In this document: positions 1 to 8,321 of the stretch, one piece after another
Layout of the letters: each line of letters opens with the position of its first letter
Position numbering within the stretch: position 1 is the stretch's first letter
Assembly: GCF_029946145.1 (NCBI RefSeq)
Contig: NZ_JAQSDY010000007.1
Coordinates: 1 to 62,495 of the forward strand
Direction of reading: 5' to 3'
Length of the DNA stretch: 62,495 bases
DNA from: Brevundimonas sp.
GTDB lineage: Bacteria; Pseudomonadota; Alphaproteobacteria; Caulobacterales; Caulobacteraceae
Made by a program: the position numbers and the translations under genes
Notes under the pieces: model-generated
Database searches by the model: none
The model's input: only the letters and a program-made list of their open reading frames with translations
Told to the model about the DNA's origin: nothing

Positions 1-2
1 TC

Positions 3-614
3 GGGGCGGACGTGCAGCAGGTCGCCCGCGGCATCGGCCTGGACAAGCGGATCGGGAGCAAATTCCTCCACGCCGGGCCCGGCTATGGCGGATCGTGCTT
101 CCCCAAGGACACCCTGGCACTGGTGCGGACGGCGACCGACGCCGGCGCGCCGCTGCGGCTGATCGAGACCACCGTCGCCATCAACGACGCCCGCAAGAAG
201 GCGATGGCCGGCAAGGTGGCCGCGGCCATGGGGGGCGAGTTGAAGGGCAAGACCGTGGCCCTGCTGGGTCTGACCTTCAAACCCAATACCGACGACATGC
301 GCGACGCGCCCTCGCTGGACGTGGCGCCGGCCCTGATCGCCCTGGGGGCGACGGTGAACGCCTTCGATCCGGAGGGCATGCACGAGGCGGCGAAACTTCT
401 GGACGGGGTGGTGTTCCGGGACGGACCCTACGAGGCCGTCGAGGGCGCCGACGTGGTGGTCATCCTGACCGAGTGGGACCAGTTCCGCGCCCTCGATCTG
501 GACCGGGTCAAGCTGCTGATGCGCCAGCCGGTGATGGTGGATCTGAGGAACGTCTATCGGCCCGAGGACATGCGAGCCCGCGGCTTCCGCTACGCCTCGA
601 TCGGACGGGCCTGA
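3..614 (+). CDS. ugd: UDP-glucose 6-dehydrogenase, C-terminal part (5' end outside window)
   Basis: This enzyme oxidises UDP-glucose to UDP-glucuronate with two NAD+ in the cytoplasm, feeding uronate and pentose sugars into surface polysaccharides. The gene is open from the left edge, so only about 203 residues are seen. The catalytic Cys lies in GYGGSCFPKD (Cys codon at 96-98). After it come the linker helix and the C-terminal UDP-binding Rossmann domain, with GLTFKPNTDDMRDAPS and the ending VDLRNVYRPEDM. These are typical of the UDP-glucose/GDP-mannose dehydrogenase family. UDP-glucuronate is the substrate of the UDP-xylose synthase at 15905-16885 and the 4-epimerase at 56930-57952, so the window holds three steps of one nucleotide-sugar branch. 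GDP-mannose dehydrogenase is a less likely alternative. Confidence 0.93.
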   Translation, partial: GADVQQVARGIGLDKRIGSKFLHAGPGYGGSCFPKDTLALVRTATDAGAPLRLIETTVAINDARKKAMAGKVAAAMGGELKGKTVALLGLTFKPNTDDMRDAPSLDVAPALIALGATVNAFDPEGMHEAAKLLDGVVFRDGPYEAVEGADVVVILTEWDQFRALDLDRVKLLMRQPVMVDLRNVYRPEDMRARGFRYASIGRA

Positions 615-763
615 ATCGCCGGTTGCCTTGGGTGCATCGCTTTGAGATAAGCGCCGGACTTTCAGCCGAAATGGCGGGAACGACGCAACTCCTCGCCACC
701 AGTTCGCGCGCTCGGGGTTGATGGGACCTGATTGGCTGTCGGCCGGGAGCAGATTTCGATTAT

Positions 764-1327
764 ATGAAGCGAATTTTCGACGTCATACTTGCTCTCGCGC
801 TGGCTCCCGTCGCGGTCGTCGCATGCGCGTTGGTCGCCCTGCCGATTGCGCTTGAAGCGCGCGCTTCGCCCCTCTTCTTTCAGACTCGCCTCGGCCTTCG
901 CGAGCGGCCATTCCGACTGCTGAAGTTGCGGACCATGCATGCCGCTACGCCCAACCTCCCCTCGCACGGTGTTGGGGCGAACAGCATACTTTTCACGGGC
1001 CGCCTGCTTCGCCGCCTGAAGATCGACGAACTGCCGCAAGTCTGGAACGTGCTTAACGGAACCATGTCCTTCGTCGGTCCGCGACCGGGGTTGCCCAATC
1101 AGACCGACCTGACCGAAGCGCGGCGCGAGCACAACGTTTTCGCCCTGGTCCCCGGAATTACCGGCGTCGCCCAGATACGCAGGATTGACATGTCGACGCC
1201 CCAGCTATTGGCGGAAATCGACAAGACATATGGCCACGCCTGGTCAATCAAGCGCGATCTTCGCATACTATGGGCGACCGCCAGCGGTGCAGGATCAGGC
1301 GATGCTGCGAAGAGCCCAGGCCGATGA
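764..1327 (+). CDS. Short bacterial sugar transferase (phosphoglycosyl transferase)
   Basis: This 187-residue protein is likely to move a sugar-1-phosphate from a nucleotide sugar to undecaprenyl phosphate, the first step of repeat-unit assembly on the inner membrane. It has one N-terminal hydrophobic helix (residues 5-30), then KLRTM, DELPQVWNVL and SFVGPRP, which mark the monotopic PglC/WcaJ catalytic domain. It lacks the four extra membrane helices of WcaJ/WbaP and so is the short PglC-like form. The start follows a GGGAGC stretch 14 bp upstream. It probably primes the glycan completed by the Wzx/Wzy genes at 11921-15908, although the Pse genes lie between. The substrate cannot be read from the sequence. 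Confidence 0.9.
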   Translation: MKRIFDVILALALAPVAVVACALVALPIALEARASPLFFQTRLGLRERPFRLLKLRTMHAATPNLPSHGVGANSILFTGRLLRRLKIDELPQVWNVLNGTMSFVGPRPGLPNQTDLTEARREHNVFALVPGITGVAQIRRIDMSTPQLLAEIDKTYGHAWSIKRDLRILWATASGAGSGDAAKSPGR

Positions 1328-1373
1328 ACACAACTGCCATTACAAGTGTAATGGGACAGGGAGGCCGACGTAA

Positions 1374-2282
1374 GTGAGGACTGACGCGACCATAGCCGTC
1401 GTCGGCGCGACGGGCTTTGTCGGCCGGTCCCTCAGCAAATACCTCCTCGACGCCAGGCCGGGCCGAATCCGGCTTTACTCGCGTGGAGGCGACACCCTGG
1501 CCGGGCGCCAGATCTCAGCGATCCCTGTGAACGCTTCAGATTTTCGCAACATCGATGTCGTAATCCATCTGGCCGGCATCGCACATCGGAAAGCCACAGA
1601 GGCTGAATACAAGGCCGTCAACGTCGATTTAGCCATGCGCACGGCCGAGTTGGCCCATGCGGCTGGCGTCAGGCGGTTTGTTTTCGTGAGCTCCATGCTT
1701 GTTCATGGGCGCTGGAGTGACGCCCCGCTCTCGCCGGAAGGCCCATATCATCCAAAGTCTCCCTTTGCCCGTTCAAAGGTCGAAGCCGAACAGCGGTTAC
1801 AGGCCTTTGCAGCCAGGTCCGGGCTGGACCTCGCAATTGTTCGCTCGCCGTTGATCTATGGTCCCGAAGCCAAGGGAAACTTCGCTTTGTTGGCGCGAGC
1901 CGCTCGGCACGGTCTGCCCCTGCCTCTGGGGTGCGCGGCCGCTCAGCGGAGCATGGTGTCGCTGCAGAATTTCAATGACGCCATCCTGACCCTGGCCAGC
2001 CGACCTGTCCGTCCGTCCACGTCGACCATATTGCTTCCGGCAGACGAGAGGGATCTGACGGTTCGACAAACATATCTGGAGTTGTGCCGGGCCGCCGACC
2101 GACCGGGCGCCGTCCTGAATGTGCCGGCCGCAGCCATGCGACTTGCACTGACATCACTCGGCAGGACGGAAACGTTCGAAAGCCTGTTCAAACCGTTGCT
2201 CGTTGACCGTTCTCACTGGGAGCAGACTGGCTGGTCCCCTCCCCAGCCAGTCAGTTCCGGACTCAAAACCGCCATCGCCTGA
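1374..2282 (+). CDS. NAD-dependent epimerase/dehydratase-like protein with Phe at the catalytic Tyr position
   Basis: This is a 302-residue extended short-chain dehydrogenase related to nucleotide-sugar 4-epimerases and 4-reductases (WbpV/WbpK-like). The cofactor loop GATGFVG is at residues 11-17 and the beta-strand 5 serines FVSSM at 104-108. The usual catalytic YxxxK reads FARSK (Phe131, Lys135; Phe codon ttt at 1764-1766), so the proton-donating hydroxyl appears to be missing. The start is GTG with AGGGAGG about 9 bp upstream. It sits 46 bp after the sugar transferase, and such pairs often make the first sugar and its carrier-linked form. Function is uncertain. It may be a variant enzyme, a binding protein, or active through another residue. 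Confidence 0.75.
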   Translation: MRTDATIAVVGATGFVGRSLSKYLLDARPGRIRLYSRGGDTLAGRQISAIPVNASDFRNIDVVIHLAGIAHRKATEAEYKAVNVDLAMRTAELAHAAGVRRFVFVSSMLVHGRWSDAPLSPEGPYHPKSPFARSKVEAEQRLQAFAARSGLDLAIVRSPLIYGPEAKGNFALLARAARHGLPLPLGCAAAQRSMVSLQNFNDAILTLASRPVRPSTSTILLPADERDLTVRQTYLELCRAADRPGAVLNVPAAAMRLALTSLGRTETFESLFKPLLVDRSHWEQTGWSPPQPVSSGLKTAIA

Positions 2283-2524
2283 ACCGGATGCGCGCCAAGC
2301 GAAGCCACGCACGGCCAGGCTCCCATCCCGGGCTCGCTCAACGCGCAGGCCGCCTCCTTCAATCGAGCGCCTCGTGCGTGGGCCGGTGAGCATCGCCCTG
2401 GTCAGGAGGACGAACGTCGCGACTGGTAAGGAAACGTCATCTGATGTAGGGGACCGTCGCGACACATTACCCTTACAAACACGCCTTGGTATGGGCGGCC
2501 ACTCCATTCGAAGAAGGAATATCC

Positions 2525-3538
2525 TTGGTTCCCTTCCAGCTCGACGATGCTTCCATTTTTTTGACGGGGGGCACAGGATCTTTTGGCAAAGCGTTTGTTC
2601 GTCATGTCGTTGAAAGCGCATCGCCAAAGCGGTTGGTGATATTTTCTCGCGACGAGCTGAAACAATTCGAAATGGCTCAGGAATTCCCCGAGTCACGCTA
2701 TCCGTTCCTCCGCTACTTTATCGGCGATGTACGGGACGCCGATCGCGTTCGCCGTGCGATGGAAGGTACGGACACGGTCATCCATGCGGCGGCCCTGAAG
2801 CAGGTGCCGGCGGCCGAGTACAACCCGTTCGAGTGCATCAAGACGAACGTCATTGGCGCCCAGAACATCATCGAGGCGTGCCTCGACGCCGGTGTGACGC
2901 GCGTCGTCGCCCTGTCGACCGACAAGGCCGCCGCGCCGGTCAATCTGTATGGCGCGACCAAGCTCTGCTCAGACAAGCTTTTCATTGCCGCGAATAATAT
3001 CCGGGGCGCACGTGACATACGTTTCAGCGTGGTCCGCTACGGCAACGTCATGGGCAGTCGCGGCTCGGTCATTCCCTTTTTCCTAGGTCGCCGCGATCAC
3101 GGCAGCCTGCCGATCACCGATGCGGCAATGACGCGTTTCAACATCTCGCTCGAAGGCGGCGTGTCTTTGGTGATGTGGGCTCTGAACAACGCCGAAGGAG
3201 GCGAGATTCTGGTGCCCAAGATCCCGTCTTACCGCGTCACCGACGTGGCCCGCGCGATCGCCCCGTCGGCTGAACAGCAGATCATCGGCATCCGCCCCGG
3301 CGAGAAGATCCATGAAGAGATGATCACCGCCAGCGACAGCCCCAATACCATTGACATCGGCGACTATTACGCAATCCTGCCCTCGGGCGATCCGGACGCG
3401 ATCGACCGGTATTGTTCCGCCCGCGGCGCGACGCGGGTCACCGAGGGCTTCTCCTATGACAGCGGGACCAACGAACACTTCCTGACCGTCGAGGAAATAC
3501 GGATGCTGATCCGCCAGCACATTGACCCCGCTTTCTGA
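2525..3538 (+). CDS. pseB: UDP-N-acetylglucosamine 4,6-dehydratase (inverting), PseB/FlmA
   Basis: This is the first step of pseudaminic acid synthesis: UDP-GlcNAc is dehydrated at C4/C6 and inverted at C5. From the TTG at 2525 the protein has 337 residues. It shows GGTGSFG (15-21), RDELKQFEM, and the active-site segment STDKAAAPVNLYGATK with Asp133, Lys134, Tyr142 and Lys146, all characteristic of the short soluble PseB/FlaA1 type. The reading frame stays open to an upstream TTG at 2486. I prefer 2525 because GAAGAAGGAA lies 5 bp before it and the length then fits the family. It is followed 6 bp later by pseC. The corresponding Caulobacter gene is flmA. Confidence 0.93.
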   Translation: MVPFQLDDASIFLTGGTGSFGKAFVRHVVESASPKRLVIFSRDELKQFEMAQEFPESRYPFLRYFIGDVRDADRVRRAMEGTDTVIHAAALKQVPAAEYNPFECIKTNVIGAQNIIEACLDAGVTRVVALSTDKAAAPVNLYGATKLCSDKLFIAANNIRGARDIRFSVVRYGNVMGSRGSVIPFFLGRRDHGSLPITDAAMTRFNISLEGGVSLVMWALNNAEGGEILVPKIPSYRVTDVARAIAPSAEQQIIGIRPGEKIHEEMITASDSPNTIDIGDYYAILPSGDPDAIDRYCSARGATRVTEGFSYDSGTNEHFLTVEEIRMLIRQHIDPAF

Positions 3539-3544
3539 CCGTCG

Positions 3545-4699
3545 ATGGCAAAACCAATTCCGTACAGCCGTCAGGAAATCAGCGACGCTGATATCGCGGC
3601 AGTGGTCGAGGTCCTGCGCGGGCCGTTCCTGACGCAAGGGCCGGCCGTCGAAAGGTTCGAGACCGACTTCGCCACGCTGCACCGATCGGCCCACGCCGTC
3701 GCGGTTTGCAACGCCACGGCGGCGCTGCACATCGCCTGTCTCGCCGTCGGCGTCGGTCCCGGCGATCTTGTCTGGACCTCGCCAATCAGCTTCGTCGCCT
3801 CGGCCAACTGCGCGCTCTATTGCGGCGCCGACGTCGATTTCGTCGATATCGATCCCATCACCCGCAACATGTCCGTCGATACGCTGGAGATGCGGTTGAT
3901 CCAGGCGGAGAAGGACGGCCGGCTTCCCAAGGTGGTGATCCCCGTTGATTTCAGCGGGCTTCCATGCGACCTTGTGGAAATCCGCGCGCTCGCCGATCGT
4001 TACGGCTTCAAGATCATCTCGGACAGTTCGCACGCCGTCGGCGCGACCTATCGCGGCGAGCCGATCGGCCGCCATGCCCACATCAGCGTCTTCTCATTCC
4101 ACCCGGTGAAGATCGTGACGACGGGCGAGGGCGGGCTTTGTCTGACCGATGACGACGCCCTGGCCGACCGGCTACGGCTTTTGCGCAGCCACGGCATCTC
4201 CCGCGATCCCGCGAAGATGACCAAGCCGAGCGAGGGCCCGTGGTACTATCAGCAGATCGACCTTGGCTTCAATTATCGGATCACCGATATCCAGGCGGCG
4301 CTGGGCAGTTCCCAACTGAAGAGCCTCGATGAAAAATTCGAAAGGCGCGACGCCGCGGCGCGGCGCTATGACGAGCGACTGGCTGGACTCGCGCTGAAGC
4401 TGCCGGTGCGGCTGAACGACCGTCAGTCGGCGCATCATCTGTATGCGGTAGAGGTCATGGACGGCATATCGCGCGAGACCGTGTTTGAGGCGCTTCGGGC
4501 AGCCGACATCCTCGCGAATGTCCACTACATTCCGATCCACCTGCAGCCCTATTATCAGTCGAAAGGCTTCGCTCAGGGTGATTTCCCGGCAAGCGAGGCC
4601 TTCTACGACAAGGCAATCACGCTGCCGCTGTTCCCCGATCTGACGGAAGCGGAACAGGACTATGTCGTCAGCAGCCTTGCCGCTGCGCTTCAGGTCTGA
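3545..4699 (+). CDS. pseC: UDP-4-amino-4,6-dideoxy-N-acetyl-altrosamine transaminase, PseC/FlmB
   Basis: This is a PLP enzyme of the DegT/DnrJ/EryC1 family that aminates C4 of the PseB product using glutamate, the second step of pseudaminic acid synthesis. It has 384 residues, the usual length. The N-terminal IPYSRQEISDADIAAV and FLTQGPAVERFE are strongly PseC-like. The Schiff-base lysine is Lys189 in FHPVK, followed by TTGEGG. The gene lies 6 bp after pseB and 8 bp before the aldo/keto reductase gene, so it belongs to the same transcript. The start is ATG without a strong Shine-Dalgarno site, so translation may depend on coupling from pseB. Confidence 0.94.
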   Translation: MAKPIPYSRQEISDADIAAVVEVLRGPFLTQGPAVERFETDFATLHRSAHAVAVCNATAALHIACLAVGVGPGDLVWTSPISFVASANCALYCGADVDFVDIDPITRNMSVDTLEMRLIQAEKDGRLPKVVIPVDFSGLPCDLVEIRALADRYGFKIISDSSHAVGATYRGEPIGRHAHISVFSFHPVKIVTTGEGGLCLTDDDALADRLRLLRSHGISRDPAKMTKPSEGPWYYQQIDLGFNYRITDIQAALGSSQLKSLDEKFERRDAAARRYDERLAGLALKLPVRLNDRQSAHHLYAVEVMDGISRETVFEALRAADILANVHYIPIHLQPYYQSKGFAQGDFPASEAFYDKAITLPLFPDLTEAEQDYVVSSLAAALQV

Positions 4700-4707
4700 C
4701 CGCAATC

Positions 4708-5562
4708 ATGGAGCTCGCGCTGGGTACGGTCCAGTTCGGCGTCGACTACGGAATAGCTAGCGCACGCCGGGCCGATGACGCGACGGCGGCGAAGATTCTG
4801 TCCGCGGCGTGGGAGATGGGCATACGGCGACTCGACACCGCGCCGGGGTATGGCGACATCGAGCCGCGCCTCGCCGGGCTATGTGGAAGTCGGAACTTTT
4901 CGATCGTATCGAAGATACCGGGAACTCCCGCTGGCTTGGGCGACGAGGGTTTCGTTCCCTGGCTCGTCGAGACAGTCGAAACAAGTCGGCGCAGGCTTGG
5001 TGATCGGCTTCGCGGGCTCATCTTCCATGATGCAGCGATGACGCTCGGCGAACGCGGCCGTGTCGCACGCGAGACGCTGGGTAGTTTGCTCGACGACGGC
5101 GAAATCGAACTCGGCGCCTCGCACTATGACGGAACGACGCTGCTCGAACCCGCCACCTGGCCCGATTGCAGGATGGCGCAATTGCCAGGCAACGCCCTCG
5201 ATCAGCGCATTCTGGATCAGGACGCGATATTGAGGGGCCTCGAGGTATCGCTTCGTTCGGTGTTCCTGCAGGGGCTTCTGTTGATGGAGCCGTCAGCCGC
5301 CGCGAAGCGTCTGCCCGCTGCAGCGCCGGCCGTGGAAGAATGGCATGCATGGTGCAGACGCCGGAATATTCAGCCGCTCGAAGCCGCGCTGGCGATCGCC
5401 AAGGGATTTTCGATGGTCGATTTTTGCCTGGTCGGCGTCGACAGCGAGGCCCAACTGCGGGCTATCGGCGAGGCGTGGGAGCGCGCGACTGCGATCACCG
5501 CTCCCGAATTGGCGAGCGACGACCCGTCTGTTATCGACCCTAGGACATGGCTCTCCGCATGA
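4708..5562 (+). CDS. Aldo/keto reductase in the pseudaminic acid run
   Basis: This 284-residue protein is a member of the NAD(P)H-dependent aldo/keto reductase superfamily. The start LALGTVQFGVDYGI and the tetrad Asp43, Tyr48, Lys69 and His107 (in IFHDA) match the family, so it is probably catalytically active. Its substrate is unknown. None of the six standard Pse steps needs such a reductase, but similar genes are often found beside SpsF-type cytidylyltransferases in surface-sugar clusters. Its stop overlaps the ATG of the next gene (ATGA at 5559-5562). I infer a role in making or modifying a nonulosonic-acid derivative or another sugar on the same glycan. Confidence 0.85.
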   Translation: MELALGTVQFGVDYGIASARRADDATAAKILSAAWEMGIRRLDTAPGYGDIEPRLAGLCGSRNFSIVSKIPGTPAGLGDEGFVPWLVETVETSRRRLGDRLRGLIFHDAAMTLGERGRVARETLGSLLDDGEIELGASHYDGTTLLEPATWPDCRMAQLPGNALDQRILDQDAILRGLEVSLRSVFLQGLLLMEPSAAAKRLPAAAPAVEEWHAWCRRRNIQPLEAALAIAKGFSMVDFCLVGVDSEAQLRAIGEAWERATAITAPELASDDPSVIDPRTWLSA

Positions 5563-6341
5563 CGCGCACGCTCGCTTTCATCCAGGCTCGCTGTTCGAGC
5601 AGGCGGCTGCCCGGAAAGGTGCTCGCCGACCTGGGCGGCCGTCCGATGATCCTTTCAATGATCGACCGCGTCGCCCGCGCCCAACATCTCGACGGCATTG
5701 TCCTCGTCACCAGTGAGGACGAATCGGACGATGAGCTCGCGGCATGCGTGGAAGCTCAGGGAACCCCCGTTTTTCGCGGCGCGCTTGACGATGTTCTGGC
5801 GCGTTTTCATGGCGCCGCGACCGCCTATCCCGCCGACCACTATGTGCGACTTACCGGCGATTGCCCGCTGATGGACCCGACGCTGATCGATGCGGTCATT
5901 AACCTCCATCATGCGCAGGGCACGGACTATTGTTCAAATGTGGCGCCCCCGACCTTCCCGGACGGCATGGATGTCGAGGTATTCACCTCGGCCCTGCTTC
6001 GGCGCGCTCATGCCGAGGCCCGCATGCCGGTCGAGCGCGAACATGTCAGCTACTGGATGTACACCACGGCAGCGCCGCAACTACGAATGGCGAACCATAG
6101 CTTCCTCGGCGATTGCTCTCACATCCGATTGACCGTGGATTATCCCGACGACCTCGATCTTGTACGCACCTTGTGGAGCAGGCTCGACGCCCCTCTGACC
6201 GCGGACCTCTTTGATCTGCTAAGGCTTCTCCAGGCCGATTCAACGCTCCGCGCGACGAATCCGCATCTTCGCAACGAAGGGCTTGTAACCATGCCTCCTG
6301 AACAGAATGGCGCTCCTGGGGCCGAAGGAGAATCGGGATGA
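5559..6341 (+). CDS. SpsF-type cytidylyltransferase, candidate CMP-pseudaminic acid synthetase
   Basis: This roughly 260-residue nucleotidyltransferase belongs to the SpsF/COG1861 branch. It has the N-terminal substrate loop FIQARCSSRRLPGKVL, then RLTGDCPLMDP and RLTVDYPDDLDLV. It occupies the place where pseF would be expected, so activation of Pse to CMP-Pse is the simplest role. It is not of the classic NeuA/PseF sequence type (ARGGSKR). I place the start at the ATG overlapping the previous stop (ATGA). An in-frame ATG at 5547 is also possible, with an AGGA only 1 bp away. The C-terminal tail after residue 240 is low in conserved features. The family call is firm and the exact product is inferred. 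Confidence 0.82.
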   Translation: MTRTLAFIQARCSSRRLPGKVLADLGGRPMILSMIDRVARAQHLDGIVLVTSEDESDDELAACVEAQGTPVFRGALDDVLARFHGAATAYPADHYVRLTGDCPLMDPTLIDAVINLHHAQGTDYCSNVAPPTFPDGMDVEVFTSALLRRAHAEARMPVEREHVSYWMYTTAAPQLRMANHSFLGDCSHIRLTVDYPDDLDLVRTLWSRLDAPLTADLFDLLRLLQADSTLRATNPHLRNEGLVTMPPEQNGAPGAEGESG

Positions 6342-7033
6342 CAATCCAGCGAGACGTTTTCTTGGAAAGTGAAGGTGACGGCTTCTTCGATAGAAACCGG
6401 GCGCATCTCACCCCCGACCTCGCAAGACCTTCGACCACGATGCTGATCGATTTCCTGAGCGGCGCCGGTGCGAAAATCGCGCTTGCGACTGAAATCGGCT
6501 GCGGTAACGGCGCCGAGTTGGTGAAGCTTTGCAAGGCGCTGGGCTGTGAGGGTGTCGGGATCGAACCCTCGGCGCAAGCCGTCGCCGACGGTAACCGCAT
6601 GGCGGCCGACCGGGGCTTGCCGATGACCCTGCATCGCGGAACCGCGGAAGCCCTGCCGCTGGCCGATGAATCGAGCGATCTCGTTCTATTCGGATTCTGC
6701 CTTTACCTCGTCGATCGTAGGCATCTGCTTCCGGCCATGGGCGAGGCCTATCGCGTACTGCGTCCCGGCGGCTATCTGGCCATCGTCGATTTCGATCCCG
6801 CCCGCCAGCACCGCCGCGCATATGCGCATCACGAGGGCCTTTGGTCCTACAAGCAGGACTATTCCCGGATTCCGCTCGCGACGGGACTCTTCAGCCTCGC
6901 CGCAAAATATCCGCTGTCCCACGCCGGCAATGGTTTTGACGCCGACTCCGACGAGCGCGTCGGCCTGAGCATTTTCTACAAAGAACCCGCCCCCTATCCT
7001 GTTTGGCAGGACGCGGACAAAGGAGCTTCCTAG
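6338..7033 (+). CDS. Class I SAM-dependent methyltransferase, Pse-associated
   Basis: This 231-residue protein has a Rossmann-type SAM-binding fold: motif I is TEIGCGNGAE (51-60), the acidic post-I element is GIEPS, and the later RVLRPGGYLAIVDFDP matches the usual post-III strand. It resembles the family known as pseudaminic-acid-biosynthesis-associated methylases, which are typically clustered with pse genes and whose acceptor is not established. The start codon overlaps the preceding stop (ATGA at 6338-6341), and GGAG lies 8 bp upstream. The end overlaps the next start (TAGTG). Likely roles are N- or O-methylation of the nonulosonic acid or its precursor, which is inference. Confidence 0.83.
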   Translation: MTIQRDVFLESEGDGFFDRNRAHLTPDLARPSTTMLIDFLSGAGAKIALATEIGCGNGAELVKLCKALGCEGVGIEPSAQAVADGNRMAADRGLPMTLHRGTAEALPLADESSDLVLFGFCLYLVDRRHLLPAMGEAYRVLRPGGYLAIVDFDPARQHRRAYAHHEGLWSYKQDYSRIPLATGLFSLAAKYPLSHAGNGFDADSDERVGLSIFYKEPAPYPVWQDADKGAS

Positions 7034-8319
7034 TGCGCACATTCGACCGCTCCATTCAGCAACTCGCACGTGCCGAGCGAGTGATCCCCTTGGGGAGCCA
7101 GACCTTTTCCAAAAGCCGCACCCAGTTTCCGGTGGGCGTATCGCCGCTCTATCTCGAGCGCGGCCGCGGAAGCCATGTCTGGGACATCGACGGCAATGAG
7201 TATGTCGATTTCATAAGCAGCCTGTGCTCGGTGACGCTCGGCTACGGGGATCCCGATGTCGACGGTGCGGTGCGCGATCAGCTTGATCGAGGCGTCATTC
7301 TGTCACTGCCGGCGTCGCTCGAAGCCGATGTCGCGGAACTGATCTGCGAGATGGTGCCGTGCGCCGAAAAGGTGCGCTTCGGCAAGAATGGCTCCGACGC
7401 GACATCGGGCGCGATCCGCATCGCGCGCGCCTTTACCGGCCGCGATCATGTTGCGGTCTGCGGATATCACGGGTGGCAGGACTGGTATATCGGCACCACG
7501 GCGCGCAACCGCGGCGTACCGCAGGCCACCCGCGACCTGTCGCACCCCTTTGCATACAACGATCTCGCCTCGCTTGAAGCCGTCCTCGCAGAATGGCCGG
7601 GCCAGATCGCGGCGATCATCCTTGAGCCGATGAACGTCGAGTATCCCCAAACCGGCTTCCTCGAGGGCGTCCGCGACCTCGCCAGCCGCCACGGCGCGGT
7701 GCTCGTTTTCGACGAAACAATCACTGGCTTTCGCTATACCAACGGCGGCGCCCAACAATATTTCGGCGTCACGCCCGACCTGGCGACCTTTGGCAAGGGG
7801 CTGGCGAACGGGTATCCTGTGTCCGCGATCGCGGGCCGCGCCGATATCATGCAGATGATGGAAGAGGTTTTCTTCTCCTTTACCTTCGGAGGAGAGCTGC
7901 TCTCGTTGGCCGCGGCCAAAGCCACCCTGCAAAAGCTGCAGCGCGAACCAATCCTCGAAGGCATCGCGAAGACGGGTGAAAAGCTTATCGAGGGCGCCCG
8001 GTCGATCCTTGCGGAAAATGGCCTCGAGGGCGTCTTTGCGGTGAAGGGCCATCCCGCCTGGTCATTCTTCGTGATGCCTGATCAGCCGACCGCCAGTGCT
8101 TTCGAAATGAAGACCTTGATGATGCAGGAGTTCCACCAGCGCGGAATCCTGTGCCTCGGATCGCACAACCTCAGCCATGCTCACAGCGCGGAAGACATCG
8201 ATACGCTTCTGCAGGCCTATCGCCATCTGATGCCGATGATGCGCGCCGCACTCGACGACGGCGACATCAAATCCCGCTTACGGTGCGATCCGCTGGTGCC
8301 GCTTTTCAAGATCAGGTGA
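7033..8319 (+). CDS. Class III PLP aminotransferase, glutamate-1-semialdehyde aminomutase-like, Pse-associated
   Basis: This 428-residue protein belongs to the class III aminotransferase family and is closest in pattern to glutamate-1-semialdehyde 2,1-aminomutase (HemL). It shows GKNGSDATSGAIRIAR, the cofactor aspartate in VFDETITGFR, and the Schiff-base Lys255 in FGKGLANG. A role in haem synthesis is unlikely because the gene is embedded between a methyltransferase and pseG with a one-base TAG/GTG overlap. AAAGGAG 7 bp before GTG 7033 supports this start over the upstream TTG at 7003. It probably adds an amino group to a sugar or to a small acyl substituent used on the nonulosonic acid. The substrate is unknown. 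Confidence 0.84.
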   Translation: MRTFDRSIQQLARAERVIPLGSQTFSKSRTQFPVGVSPLYLERGRGSHVWDIDGNEYVDFISSLCSVTLGYGDPDVDGAVRDQLDRGVILSLPASLEADVAELICEMVPCAEKVRFGKNGSDATSGAIRIARAFTGRDHVAVCGYHGWQDWYIGTTARNRGVPQATRDLSHPFAYNDLASLEAVLAEWPGQIAAIILEPMNVEYPQTGFLEGVRDLASRHGAVLVFDETITGFRYTNGGAQQYFGVTPDLATFGKGLANGYPVSAIAGRADIMQMMEEVFFSFTFGGELLSLAAAKATLQKLQREPILEGIAKTGEKLIEGARSILAENGLEGVFAVKGHPAWSFFVMPDQPTASAFEMKTLMMQEFHQRGILCLGSHNLSHAHSAEDIDTLLQAYRHLMPMMRAALDDGDIKSRLRCDPLVPLFKIR

Positions 8320-8321
8320 CC

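Noticed and set aside
2283..2524. Possible small genes or remnant between the epimerase-like gene and pseB
   Set aside because: Frames on both strands show no family pattern or ribosome site; taken as an intergenic leader.
7033..8319. Reading the class III aminotransferase as HemL for haem synthesis
   Set aside because: It is embedded in the Pse operon with one-base overlap, so a haem role is improbable.
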